Assembly (NCBI RefSeq): GCF_014656215.1
Contig: NZ_BNBZ01000004.1
Location: 1 to 64,000 of the forward strand
DNA: 64,000 nt
Direction of reading: 5' to 3'
Source: Streptomyces zaomyceticus
Lineage (GTDB): Bacteria > Actinomycetota > Actinomycetes > Streptomycetales > Streptomycetaceae
The translations under genes and the position numbers were made by a program. Positions 26,722-34,510 of this stretch are shown here, in pieces. The notes beneath the pieces were generated by a model. It was not told where the DNA came from. It worked only from the letters and a program-made list of their open reading frames with translations, and ran no database searches. Every line of letters starts with the position of its first letter. The stretch's first letter is position 1.

Positions 26722-27714
26722 TCAATCGGTTCCGGGCTGCGACACCGCGATCCCCAGCGGGGTCCGCTCGTACAGCACCTGGTGCCCGTACCGCCGCGAG
26801 GTCAGCAGCCCCGCGTCCCGCAGCACCGACAGATGCGCGGAGACCGTCGAGGAGGCCCGGCCGAGGAGATGGGCGAGGGCCGTGGTCCCCATCGGCTCGG
26901 CCAGGGCGCACAGGACGTCCGCCCGCACCGGGCCGAGGAGCCGCCCGAGGGCCTCCGGCGTACGGTCCCCGGACGCGGACCACAGCCCGCCGATCCCGCG
27001 GGCCGGATAGACCACCGTCGGCTGCCACGGCGGATCGAAACCGCTCACCACGTCCGGCCAGGTGAACACCGACGGCATCAGGACGAGCCCCTGCCCGTCC
27101 AGCGGGCGGATGTGCTCGCCGTGGTACGCGACCCGGAGCGTGGCGGTCCCCGCGTCCCAGGCGAAGGCCGGATGCAGCTCGTCCAGGAGGCGTTCGAGCC
27201 CGCCCTCCGCGAGCCGCCGCGAGTGGTACGCCACGTCCGCCTCCAGAAGGGACCGCAGCCGGGGCCAGTCCGGGGCGATCAGCGTCTCCCACGCGGCCCG
27301 GAGCAGCTCCGCGAGCCGCAGCACCGCCCCGGCGGGGTCCGCGAGCAGCCGCCGCCCCTCGGCCGTCCCGGCCGCTCCCGGGGTGTCCGCGAGCGCCCGC
27401 TCGAAGTCGTCCAGGACCAGCGCCGGATCCGTCTCCCGTACGGCGGCGATCTCGTCCTCGAACACGGCGGCGGGCCCCAGCGGCGGCGGATAGAGGAAGT
27501 CCGGGCTGTGCCCGTGCAACGGCATCAGAAGATGCAGCGGCCCGAGGTCGAGCTCCCGCGCGGCGGAGGCGATCCGCCGCATCCACGGCAGGTGGTAGCC
27601 CTGCTTGCCGGGCCGGGCGAGGACCCGCACGGCGGAGTGGGTCTCCCAGAGCGGGGAGATCGCGAACCGGATCCGCAGCGGGTCGGCCTCTCCGAAGCGC
27701 AGGTGGTACGGCAC
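26722..27714 (-). CDS. ArsR-family regulator with long N-terminal domain
   Basis: A 330-residue protein. The winged helix is at the C-terminus (residues ~250-325: RADVLCALAEPMGTTALAHLLG, SSTVSAHLSVLRDAGLL). The first 240 residues form a DUF5937-like domain of unknown ligand (PYHLRFGEADPLRIRFAISPLWE). GTG 27714 is chosen as the family start. It is divergent from the MFS gene at 27911 and probably regulates it. The ~195-bp gap between them is a low-complexity repeat plus a palindrome next to the MFS start. Confidence 0.85.
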   Translation of the reverse strand: MPYHLRFGEADPLRIRFAISPLWETHSAVRVLARPGKQGYHLPWMRRIASAARELDLGPLHLLMPLHGHSPDFLYPPPLGPAAVFEDEIAAVRETDPALVLDDFERALADTPGAAGTAEGRRLLADPAGAVLRLAELLRAAWETLIAPDWPRLRSLLEADVAYHSRRLAEGGLERLLDELHPAFAWDAGTATLRVAYHGEHIRPLDGQGLVLMPSVFTWPDVVSGFDPPWQPTVVYPARGIGGLWSASGDRTPEALGRLLGPVRADVLCALAEPMGTTALAHLLGRASSTVSAHLSVLRDAGLLTSRRYGHQVLYERTPLGIAVSQPGTD

Positions 27715-27724
27715 GGGCGACGCC

Positions 27725-27845
27725 TCCGGCTCGGGTCTGGTCGGTTCGGGTCCGCCCGGTCCTGACCGGCCCGTTGCGGTGCCGGCCGGTCCGGATCCGG
27801 CCGATTCGGGTCCGGTCGGCTCGGGTCCGCCCGTTCGGGGCGCGG
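27725..27845. repeat. Low-complexity degenerate repeat
   Basis: Irregular repeats of GGTCGG-TTCGGGTCCG-type units fill the ArsR-MFS gap. No regular period holds throughout. Probably slipped-strand expansion. Confidence 0.6.
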
Positions 27846-27895
27846 TCGCAAGATTCGTCCGGGGCCGAAAGTCTAGGGCGGAACCCGTCCCCGGC

Positions 27896-27910
27896 GGCAC
27901 GCTGCGTGCC
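27896..27910. promoter_or_regulatory. Palindrome abutting the MFS start codon
   Basis: GGCACG-CTG-CGTGCC ends on the base before ATG 27911. It is a candidate site for the divergent ArsR protein and leaves no room for a Shine-Dalgarno. Confidence 0.45.
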
Positions 27911-29233
27911 ATGCCGAAGCACGACGACCCCACCACCGCGCTGCCCGGGACCGGCCCGGAGCCGACCGCCCCCGCGCCGCCCCCGCCCCCGCCGGGCCCC
28001 GCCCCCGCCGGGCCCGGATACCGCGCCGTCTTCCGCGTCCGGGAGTTCCGGGTCGTCTTCGTGGCGCATCTGTTCTCGCTGCTGGGGGTCGTCGTCAGCG
28101 AGCTCGCGCTCACCGTCCTCGTCTACGAACTCACCCGCTCCCCGCTGCTCTCCTCCCTCACCTTCGCCCTCGGCTTCCTCCCCTACCTCGTCGGCGGCAC
28201 CCTTCTCGCCGGTCTCACCGACCGCCTCCCGCCCCGCCGCATCCTCGTCGTCTGCGACCTCGTCTGCGCCGGCTGCGTCGCGCTGATGGTCGTCCCCGCC
28301 ACCCCCGTCGCCGTCCTGCTCGCCCTGCGCTGTGCCGTCGCCGTCGTCTCGCCCGTCTTCAACGGCACCCGCATGGCGACCCTCGCCGACATCCTCGGGG
28401 AGGGCGACCTCTTCGTCCTCGGCCGCTCCCTGCTGCGGATCGTCTCCCAGAGTGCCCTGCTCGCCGGGTTCGCCGTCGGTGGCGTCCTGCTCACCGTCGT
28501 CCCGCCGCGCGGCGCCCTCGTCGTCACCGCCACCACCTTCCTCGTCTCCGCGCTGCTGCTCCGGCTCGGCACCGCCCGCCGCCCCGCCCGCGCCGCCGGG
28601 AAGGCCGCCGGCGGCGGGCTCTCCGGCACCTGGGCCGTCCTGCGGAACCGCAGGGTCAGGGCGCTGATGCTGATGTTCTGGGTGCCGCCCCTCTTCGCCG
28701 TGGTGCCGGAGGCGCTCGCCGCCCCGTACGCCGACCGGATCGGCGTCTCCACCGCCGCCCTCGGTCTGCTGATGTGCGCGCTGCCGGTCGGCACCATCGC
28801 GGGGGAGCTGTTCGCCGGGTCCTTCCTCACCGCGTCGACCCGCTCCCGGATCGTGCTGCCGCTCGCCCTGACCGGTGTGCTGCCCTATCTCGTGTACGCG
28901 GTCGAGCCCGGCGTCGCCCTGGCGGCCGTGGCGCTCTTCCTGGCGGGTGCCACCGGCGCGTACACGCTCGGGCTCGACGCCTGGTTCGTGGCCGCGGTGC
29001 CGGAGGAGCAGCGGGGGAGGGCGATGACCCTGATGACGGCGGGCATGATGACCGTCCAGGGGATCGGTATGGCCGGGGCCGGGGTCGCGGCCGAGTTCGC
29101 TCCCGTGCACACGGTCGTCGCGGGCACCGGAGTCCTCGGCACGCTCTGCCTTCTCGCCGCCGCGGCGGAGCTGAGGGCGGCCGGGGCGACCGAGGGACGA
29201 GACGGGGCTGACCGCCATGTTCCCCATGGGTAA
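27911..29233 (+). CDS. MFS transporter
   Basis: A 440-residue major facilitator protein. A Pro-rich cytoplasmic N-terminus (residues 15-37) precedes about 11-12 membrane helices; the loop motif GGTLLAGLTDRLPPRR (helices 2-3) is conserved. It resembles drug/macrolide efflux types, but the substrate is unknown. Divergent from ArsR and 10 nt upstream of the MarR gene, which has its own leaderless promoter within the end of this gene. Confidence 0.87.
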   Translation: MPKHDDPTTALPGTGPEPTAPAPPPPPPGPAPAGPGYRAVFRVREFRVVFVAHLFSLLGVVVSELALTVLVYELTRSPLLSSLTFALGFLPYLVGGTLLAGLTDRLPPRRILVVCDLVCAGCVALMVVPATPVAVLLALRCAVAVVSPVFNGTRMATLADILGEGDLFVLGRSLLRIVSQSALLAGFAVGGVLLTVVPPRGALVVTATTFLVSALLLRLGTARRPARAAGKAAGGGLSGTWAVLRNRRVRALMLMFWVPPLFAVVPEALAAPYADRIGVSTAALGLLMCALPVGTIAGELFAGSFLTASTRSRIVLPLALTGVLPYLVYAVEPGVALAAVALFLAGATGAYTLGLDAWFVAAVPEEQRGRAMTLMTAGMMTVQGIGMAGAGVAAEFAPVHTVVAGTGVLGTLCLLAAAAELRAAGATEGRDGADRHVPHG

Positions 29234-29236
29234 GGT
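29231..29236 (+). promoter_or_regulatory. Leaderless -10 box for the MarR gene at 29243
   Basis: TAAGGT, 6 nt, then GTG 29243. It overlaps the last codon and stop of the MFS gene. No Shine-Dalgarno is present. Confidence 0.45.
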
Positions 29237-29242
29237 CGACGC

Positions 29243-29752
29243 GTGCCGAAGCCCCTCAGTCTCCCGTTCGACCCCATCGCCCGCGCCGACGAACTGTGGC
29301 AGAAGCGCTGGGGCCCGGTCCCCTCGATGGCCGCGATCACCTCGATCATGCGCGCGCATCAGATCCTCCTCGCGGAGGTCGACGCCGTCGTGAAGCCGTA
29401 CGGGCTGACCTTCGCGCGGTACGAGGCCCTGGTGCTGCTCACCTTCTCGAAGGCGGGCGAGCTGCCGATGTCGAAGATCGGCGAGCGGCTGATGGTCCAC
29501 CCCACCTCGGTGACGAACACGGTGGACCGCCTGGTGAAGTCGGGTCTGGTCGCCAAGCGCCCCAACCCCAACGACGGCCGCGGCACCCTGGCGACCATCA
29601 CCGAGAAGGGCCGCGAGGTGGTCGAGGCCGCGACCCGCGACCTGATGGAGATGGAGTTCGGGCTCGGCGCGTACGACGCCGAGGAGTGCGGCGAGATCTT
29701 CGCGATGCTGCGCCCGCTGCGGGTGAGCGCGCGGGATTTCGACGAGAGCTGA
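29243..29752 (+). CDS. MarR-family transcriptional regulator
   Basis: A 169-residue winged-helix protein. A distinctive N-terminus (FDPIARADELWQKRWG) precedes the core: YGLTFARYEALVLL, MSKIGERLMVHPTSVTNTVDRLVKSGL and the wing NPNDGRGTLATIT. Effector unknown. It lies between the MFS and DUF3817 genes; either may be a target. The GTG start sits right behind a -10 box. Confidence 0.9.
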   Translation: MPKPLSLPFDPIARADELWQKRWGPVPSMAAITSIMRAHQILLAEVDAVVKPYGLTFARYEALVLLTFSKAGELPMSKIGERLMVHPTSVTNTVDRLVKSGLVAKRPNPNDGRGTLATITEKGREVVEAATRDLMEMEFGLGAYDAEECGEIFAMLRPLRVSARDFDES

Positions 29753-29782
29753 CCCGCGCGAAGATCGCCCGGAACGTGCCGT

Positions 29783-29788
29783 TACGCT
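29783..29788 (+). promoter_or_regulatory. Leaderless -10 box for DUF3817
   Basis: TACGCT, 7 nt, then ATG 29796, with no ribosome site. Consistent with a transcript starting on the start codon. Confidence 0.45.
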
Positions 29789-29795
29789 CGACGGC

Positions 29796-30128
29796 ATGAA
29801 ATCCAGCGTGCTGACCCGTTACCGCGTCATGGCGTACATCACCGCCGTCATGCTGCTTGTGCTGTGCACCTGCATGATCTTCAAGTACGGGTTCGACATG
29901 GGCGAGGACGTGACCTTCGCGGTGTCCCAGGCCCATGGTGTCCTCTACATCATCTACCTGGTCTTCGCCTTCGACCTGGGTTCCAAGGCCAGGTGGCCGT
30001 TCGGGAAGCTGCTCTGGGTGCTGCTCTCCGGGACCATCCCGTTCGCCGCGTTCTTCGTCGAGCGCAAGGTCGTCGCCGAGACGCTTCCGCTGATCGGCGG
30101 CGCGCGGCCGGAGCCGGTCAAGGCCTGA
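29796..30128 (+). CDS. DUF3817 membrane protein (second copy)
   Basis: A 110-residue membrane protein, paralogous to 18754. Three hydrophobic segments: YITAVMLLVLCTCMIF, AHGVLYIIYLVFAFDL and LLWVLLSGTIPFAAFF. The shared QAHG/AIHG and FxxERK motifs mark the family. Function unknown. It probably has its own leaderless promoter and ends at a palindromic terminator. Confidence 0.87.
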   Translation: MKSSVLTRYRVMAYITAVMLLVLCTCMIFKYGFDMGEDVTFAVSQAHGVLYIIYLVFAFDLGSKARWPFGKLLWVLLSGTIPFAAFFVERKVVAETLPLIGGARPEPVKA

Positions 30129-30136
30129 CCCCCCTG

Positions 30137-30158
30137 CCTCCGCACACATGTGCGGAGG
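30137..30158. terminator. Terminator after DUF3817
   Basis: CCTCCGCACA-CA-TGTGCGGAGG, a 10-bp perfect stem. Confidence 0.8.
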
Positions 30159-30170
30159 TTCGCCATCGAC

Positions 30171-30194
30171 ATTTACTAGGACGTCCTAGTAAAT
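30171..30194. promoter_or_regulatory. 24-bp perfect palindrome, operator of icmA
   Basis: Arm ATTTACTAGGAC is followed directly by its exact reverse complement. It spans the promoter spacer and the TAAATT -10 box (30190-30195), which lies 6 nt before the ATG. Such a site should block RNA polymerase when bound. The regulator is not identified. Confidence 0.8.
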
Positions 30195-30201
30195 TTGAAG
30201 C

Positions 30202-31902
30202 ATGGACGCTGACGCGATCGAGGAAGGCCGCCGTCGCTGGCAGGCCCGTTACGACAAGGCCCGCAAGCGGGACGCCGACTTCACCACGCTCTCCGGCGAC
30301 GCCGTCGAGCCCGTCTACGGCCCCCGGCCCGGCGACACCTACGAGGGGTTCGAGCGCATCGGCTGGCCCGGCGAGTACCCCTTCACCCGGGGACTCCACC
30401 CGACCGGCTACCGGGGCCGGACCTGGACCATCCGCCAGTTCGCCGGCTTCGGCAACGCCGAGCAGACCAACGAGCGGTACAAGATGATCCTGGCGGCCGG
30501 CGGCGGCGGCCTCTCCGTCGCCTTCGACATGCCCACCCTCATGGGCCGCGACTCCGACGACCCGAAGGCACTCGGCGAGGTCGGCCACTGCGGTGTCGCC
30601 ATCGACTCCGCCGCCGACATGGAGGTCCTCTTCAAGGACATCCCGCTCGGCGACGTCACCACCTCGATGACCATCTCCGGGCCCGCCGTGCCCGTCTTCT
30701 GCATGTACCTGGTCGCCGCCGAGCGCCAGGGTGTCGACCCGGCCGTGCTCAACGGCACGCTCCAGACCGACATCTTCAAGGAGTACATCGCACAGAAGGA
30801 GTGGCTCTTCCAGCCCGAGCCGCACCTGCGCCTCATCGGCGACCTGATGGAGCACTGCGCGCGGGGCATCCCCGCGTACAAGCCGCTCTCCGTCTCCGGG
30901 TACCACATCCGAGAGGCCGGGGCGACGGCCGCGCAGGAGCTCGCGTACACCCTCGCCGACGGCTTCGGCTACGTCGAGCTCGGCCTCAGCCGCGGCATGG
31001 ACGTGGACGTCTTCGCCCCCGGCCTCTCCTTCTTCTTCGACGCGCACCTCGACTTCTTCGAGGAGATCGCCAAGTTCCGCGCCGCCCGCCGGATCTGGGC
31101 GCGCTGGATGAAGGAGGTGTACGGCGCCAAGACCGACAAGGCGCAGTGGCTCCGCTTCCACACCCAGACCGCCGGTGTCTCCCTCACCGCCCAGCAGCCG
31201 TACAACAACGTCGTCCGCACCGCGGTCGAGGCCCTCTCCGCCGTCCTCGGCGGCACCAACTCCCTCCACACCAACGCCCTCGACGAGACCCTCGCGCTCC
31301 CCAGCGCGCAGGCCGCCGAGATCGCGCTCCGCACCCAGCAGGTGCTCATGGAGGAGACCGGCGTCGCCAACGTCGCCGACCCGCTCGGCGGCTCCTGGTA
31401 CGTCGAGCAGCTCACCGACCGCATCGAGGCCGACGCCGAGAAGATCTTCGACCAGATCAAGGAGCGCGGCCGTCGCGCCCACCCCGACGGTCAGCACCCG
31501 ATCGGTCCGATCACCTCCGGCATCCTGCGCGGTATCGAGGACGGCTGGTTCACCGGCGAGATCGCCGAGTCCGCCTTCCAGTACCAGCGGTCCCTGGAGA
31601 AGGGCGACAAGCGGGTCGTCGGCGTCAACGTGCACCACGGCTCCGTCACCGGCGACCTGGAGATCCTGCGGGTCAGCCACGAGGTCGAGTGGGAGCAGGT
31701 CCGGGTCCTCGGCGAGCGCAAGGAGCGCCGTGACGACGCCAAGGTCCGCGCCTCGCTCGACGCGATGCTCGCCGCCGCCCGGGACGGTTCGAACATGATC
31801 GCCCCGATGCTGGAGGCCGTCCGGGCCGAGGCCACCCTCGGCGAGATCTGCGACGCGCTGCGCGACGAGTGGGGCGTCTACACGGAGCCCCCGGGCTTCT
31901 GA
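30202..31902 (+). CDS. icmA: Isobutyryl-CoA mutase large subunit (IcmA-type)
   Basis: A 566-residue acyl-CoA mutase large subunit, the length of known IcmA. It carries the substrate-binding TIM barrel (WTIRQFAGFGNAEQTNERYK, MPTLMGRDSDDP, FHTQTAGVSLTAQQPYNN) but no C-terminal B12 domain, so it needs a separate small subunit (IcmB), not present here. It interconverts isobutyryl- and n-butyryl-CoA with adenosylcobalamin, linking valine catabolism to polyketide precursors. The GTPase MeaB encoded at 14771 is a likely chaperone. The transcript looks leaderless and is controlled by a perfect palindrome. Related mutases cannot be fully excluded. Confidence 0.88.
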   Translation: MDADAIEEGRRRWQARYDKARKRDADFTTLSGDAVEPVYGPRPGDTYEGFERIGWPGEYPFTRGLHPTGYRGRTWTIRQFAGFGNAEQTNERYKMILAAGGGGLSVAFDMPTLMGRDSDDPKALGEVGHCGVAIDSAADMEVLFKDIPLGDVTTSMTISGPAVPVFCMYLVAAERQGVDPAVLNGTLQTDIFKEYIAQKEWLFQPEPHLRLIGDLMEHCARGIPAYKPLSVSGYHIREAGATAAQELAYTLADGFGYVELGLSRGMDVDVFAPGLSFFFDAHLDFFEEIAKFRAARRIWARWMKEVYGAKTDKAQWLRFHTQTAGVSLTAQQPYNNVVRTAVEALSAVLGGTNSLHTNALDETLALPSAQAAEIALRTQQVLMEETGVANVADPLGGSWYVEQLTDRIEADAEKIFDQIKERGRRAHPDGQHPIGPITSGILRGIEDGWFTGEIAESAFQYQRSLEKGDKRVVGVNVHHGSVTGDLEILRVSHEVEWEQVRVLGERKERRDDAKVRASLDAMLAAARDGSNMIAPMLEAVRAEATLGEICDALRDEWGVYTEPPGF

Positions 31903-31910
31903 TCCCTTGT

Positions 31911-31958
31911 CATGGGAGAGGGGCGGTACGGGAACTCCCGTACCGCCCCTCTCCCATG
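31911..31958. terminator. Long bidirectional terminator
   Basis: Two 22-nt perfectly complementary arms beginning CATGGGAGAGGGGCGG, with loop AACT. It separates icmA from the converging TetR gene. Confidence 0.92.
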
Positions 31959-31964
31959 ACGTCC

Positions 31965-32609
31965 TCAGCCGAGGGCGGCCGCCGCCGCGCCGAGGCCGCC
32001 CACCAGGAGGGCCGATAGGCGGGCCACCCACGGCTCGTCGACCGGTTCCGCGCTGACCAGGGCGCGGTGCACGACCGCGCCCGCGATCACGTCGAAGATC
32101 AGGTCGTCGGTCGCGTCCACCGCGACCGGGTCGCGGTCCGCCGGGAGCTCGCCGCGCCGCTGCGCCCGCATCCGGCCCTCCAGGACCAGTCGCTTCTGCC
32201 GGTCGACGATCGAGGCCCGTATGCGCTCGCGCAGCGGTTCGTCGCGGGTCGACTCGGCCACCACCGCCATCAGGGCCGTCTTGGTCTCGGGGCGTTCGAG
32301 GAGCGCCGCGAACTGCAGGACCACATGCTCGATGTCGGCCTGGAGGGAACCCAGGTCGGGCAGTTCGAGTTCGTCGAAGAGGACGGCGACGGCGTCCACC
32401 ACGAGCTCGCTCTTGTTGGCCCAGCGGCGGTACAGGGTCGTCTTCGCAACCCCGGCCCGGCCGGCGACGTCCCCCATCGTGAGCTTGGACCAGCCCAGCT
32501 CGACCAGGGCCGCGCGGGTCGCCTCCAGGATGGCCGTGTCGGCCTCGGTGGAGCGAGGGCGCCCGGTACGGCTGCTGCGGGGGTTGGTGCGGCGACACAT
32601 CGACGACAT
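31965..32609 (-). CDS. TetR-family transcriptional regulator
   Basis: A 214-residue repressor with its helix-turn-helix at residues ~22-68 (ILEATRAALVELGWSKLTMGDVAG, KTTLYRRWANKSELV) and a C-terminal TetR_C-like domain. ATG 32609 is supported by a TATGGT -10 box 8 nt upstream; ATG 32600 is an alternative. It converges on icmA, but no copy of the icmA palindrome occurs in its own promoter, so it is not clearly the icmA regulator. Confidence 0.85.
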   Translation of the reverse strand: MSSMCRRTNPRSSRTGRPRSTEADTAILEATRAALVELGWSKLTMGDVAGRAGVAKTTLYRRWANKSELVVDAVAVLFDELELPDLGSLQADIEHVVLQFAALLERPETKTALMAVVAESTRDEPLRERIRASIVDRQKRLVLEGRMRAQRRGELPADRDPVAVDATDDLIFDVIAGAVVHRALVSAEPVDEPWVARLSALLVGGLGAAAAALG

Positions 32610-32617
32610 GGAGGTCG

Positions 32618-32623
32618 ACCATA
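32618..32623 (-). promoter_or_regulatory. -10 box of the TetR gene
   Basis: TATGGT on the minus strand, 8 nt before ATG 32609; no Shine-Dalgarno. Confidence 0.35.
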
Positions 32624-32771
32624 CCCGCCGGTAGGTACGGCACCAGAGGGCCGGCGTGTGAGGCAGTTCACCGTACGGATCGGTCCCGGGCACTCCCCGC
32701 GGCTCTCCCCGGACAGTTACGCTACGACCTGTAGCGAAAGGCATTGAGCGGCCTGAGCGACAACCACGGCA

Positions 32772-32819
32772 CCGGGTGGGGACCCGGTGCGACCACGTGC
32801 CGGGTGGGGACCCGGTGCG
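32772..32819. repeat. 28-bp tandem repeat in the thioredoxin leader
   Basis: CCGGGTGGGGACCCGGTGCG occurs at 32772 and 32800. Each copy is itself partly palindromic (CCGGGT/ACCCGG). Confidence 0.75.
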
Positions 32820-32839
32820 GAAGACGAAGACGAAGAGAA

Positions 32840-32896
32840 GAACCGTGCCGCCCCACGTCTCGCACACCGGCGGGAGACGTGCGGACGGCACGGTTC
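32840..32896 (+). other. Nested stem-loop in the thioredoxin 5' region
   Basis: GAACCGTGCCG pairs with CGGCACGGTTC; inside it CACGTCTC pairs with GAGACGTG. It lies ~45 nt upstream of the thioredoxin-TPR start. With the 28-bp repeats it fills most of the 333-bp gap 32610-32942. It may be a leader RNA structure or attenuator. Confidence 0.6.
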
Positions 32897-32942
32897 AGCC
32901 ATGGCTTACCGGTTACGCGCGCGGAAGGGGGAGGATGTACGC

Positions 32943-33920
32943 ATGCAGCCCCGAAACATGTCCATGAGCGGCGTCGTCGACCTTGCCGCGGTGAAGGCGG
33001 CCGGAGAGGCCAAGACGAAGGCGGAGCAGGCCCGCGCCGAAGCCGCGCGGCAGGGTGGCCCCGCGGCGGTCCCGCCTTCCGCCCTGGTGATCGACGTCGA
33101 CGAGGCGGGCTTCGAGCGCGATGTGCTCCAGCGTTCCGCCGAGGTCCCGGTCGTCCTCGACTTCTGGGCCGAGTGGTGTGAGCCGTGCAAGCAGCTCGGC
33201 CCCCTCCTGGAGCGGCTCGCCGTCGAGTACAACGGCCGCTTCCTGCTCGCGAAGATCGACGTCGACGCCAACCAGATGCTGATGCAGCAGTTCGGCATCC
33301 AGGGAATTCCGGCCGTTTTCGCGGTGGTCGCCGGTCAGGCGCTGCCGCTCTTCCAGGGCGCCGTGCCCGAGGCCCAGATCCGCGAGACCCTCGACCAGCT
33401 GATCCAGGTCGGCGAGGAGCGTTTCGGTCTCACCGGTATCGCCGTCGACGCGGACGCCGAGGGCCCCGAGGGCGGTGCGGACCGCACCCCGCGCCCCGCC
33501 GGCCCGTACGACGCCCTGCTCGAAGCGGCCATGTCCGCGCTCGACGCGGGTGATCTGGTGGGCGCCGTCCAGGCGTACAAGAACGTGCTCGCCGACGACC
33601 CCGCCCACCCGGAGGCCAAGCTCGGCCTGGCCCAGGCCGAGCTGCTCGCCCGGGTGCAGGACCTGGACCCGGCCGCCGTCCGCAAGGCCGCCGCCGACGG
33701 ACCGGCCGATGTCACCGCGCAGATCGCCGCCGCCGACCTCGATCTGGTGGGCGGTCATGTGCAGGACGCCTTCGGGCGCCTCGTGGAGACCGTGCGCCGC
33801 ACGGCGGGCGAGGACCGGGACGCGGCGCGGCTGCGGCTCCTGGAGCTCTTCGAGGTGATCGGCGTCGACGACCCGCGGGTCACGGCGGCCCGGCAGGCCC
33901 TGGCGCGGGTGCTGTTCTAG
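32943..33920 (+). CDS. Thioredoxin-like protein with TPR C-terminus
   Basis: A 325-residue protein of the CnoX/YbbN type. Residues ~45-150 are a thioredoxin fold with WCEPC (78-82) and GIPAVFAV; residues ~180-325 are TPR-like helices (ALLEAAMSALDAGDLVGAVQAYKNVLADDPAHPEAKLGLA). Homologues act as redox-regulated holdases that hand clients to chaperonins; here this is inference. A short Lys/Glu/Ala-rich N-terminal helix precedes. ATG 32943 has a GGGGGAGGA site. Cytoplasmic. Confidence 0.92.
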   Translation: MQPRNMSMSGVVDLAAVKAAGEAKTKAEQARAEAARQGGPAAVPPSALVIDVDEAGFERDVLQRSAEVPVVLDFWAEWCEPCKQLGPLLERLAVEYNGRFLLAKIDVDANQMLMQQFGIQGIPAVFAVVAGQALPLFQGAVPEAQIRETLDQLIQVGEERFGLTGIAVDADAEGPEGGADRTPRPAGPYDALLEAAMSALDAGDLVGAVQAYKNVLADDPAHPEAKLGLAQAELLARVQDLDPAAVRKAAADGPADVTAQIAAADLDLVGGHVQDAFGRLVETVRRTAGEDRDAARLRLLELFEVIGVDDPRVTAARQALARVLF

Positions 33921-33972
33921 TACCGTCCCGTGCGCCCGATCGTCCGACGATTTGGCAGCAGAGTGACAAAAG

Positions 33973-34010
33973 GCGGCCGCGCTTTACCAAAACTTGGTAA
34001 TCGCGGCCGC
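33973..34010. terminator. Two-tier hairpin after the thioredoxin gene
   Basis: GCGGCCGCG/CGCGGCCGC encloses TTACCAA-AAC-TTGGTAA. Probably a terminator; the inner part could also bind a protein. Confidence 0.7.
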
Positions 34011-34139
34011 TGTTACTTGCAGTAAATCGAACCTGTGGTTCTGTCCGCATTCTTCCGGCCATCTGCCGACATTCCCTGTGACTCGAACGTACCCTCCGTG
34101 CCCGTTCGGCCCCACCTCGCCATGACGTGGTTATCCACC

Positions 34140-34157
34140 CGTTACTAGCCAGTAACG
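34140..34157. promoter_or_regulatory. Palindrome CGTTACT-AGCC-AGTAACG
   Basis: Perfect 7-bp arms with 4-bp spacer, ~355 bp upstream of the DUF6230 gene, within the 590-bp gap 33921-34510. Candidate operator/promoter site for the cassette. Confidence 0.5.
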
Positions 34158-34263
34158 AACCCCCTTGTGCAGGGGCCCGGAATGGACCACGATCGGCGAC
34201 GCTCGGTCCGAACCGCACCACCCCGGCAACCACCCGGGATCGCGGGGAGGGTCCCCACCGGGC

Positions 34264-34328
34264 GGACCGGTGTTCCGGCACCGGTCCTGGACAGGGGGGT
34301 TCCCGCTCTCACCGAACGGGGCCTGTCC
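34264..34328 (+). other. Structured leader region of the DUF6230 cassette
   Basis: GGACCGGTG-N6-CACCGGTCC (34264-34287) is followed by GGACAGG...CCTGTCC (34289-34328). These stems could form in a long 5' UTR. I compared by eye with known riboswitch consensus cores and saw no match. Confidence 0.4.
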
Positions 34329-34510
34329 AATCAGGTCGCGCGCCAAGGCGCGGCCCATGGTTGTCGCTCGGGGGTGATCGCCGGTGATTCGGACGCGCAA
34401 CGCGCCGCCTGATGCCTCGGCGCTCTCCTTCCCGAGGACGTAGCTCTTCTCCCATCCCAGGACGGGCCCCGGCCCTTCCGGAGATGTACGTCCGAGAAGG
34501 AGGAATTCTC

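Noticed and set aside
26585..29797. 1070-codon minus-strand open frame across the ArsR, MFS and MarR genes
   Set aside because: Composition is low-complexity Gly/Asp/Arg; it is opposite well-supported MFS and MarR genes and is an artefact of GC bias.
31965..32609. TetR gene as the certain icmA regulator
   Set aside because: Its promoter lacks the ACTAGGACGTCCTAGT palindrome and the genes converge, so linkage alone is weak evidence.
33921..34510. Riboswitch upstream of DUF6230
   Set aside because: Strong stems exist, but no cobalamin, c-di-AMP, thiamine or other consensus core was recognised by eye. An Infernal/Rfam search would decide.
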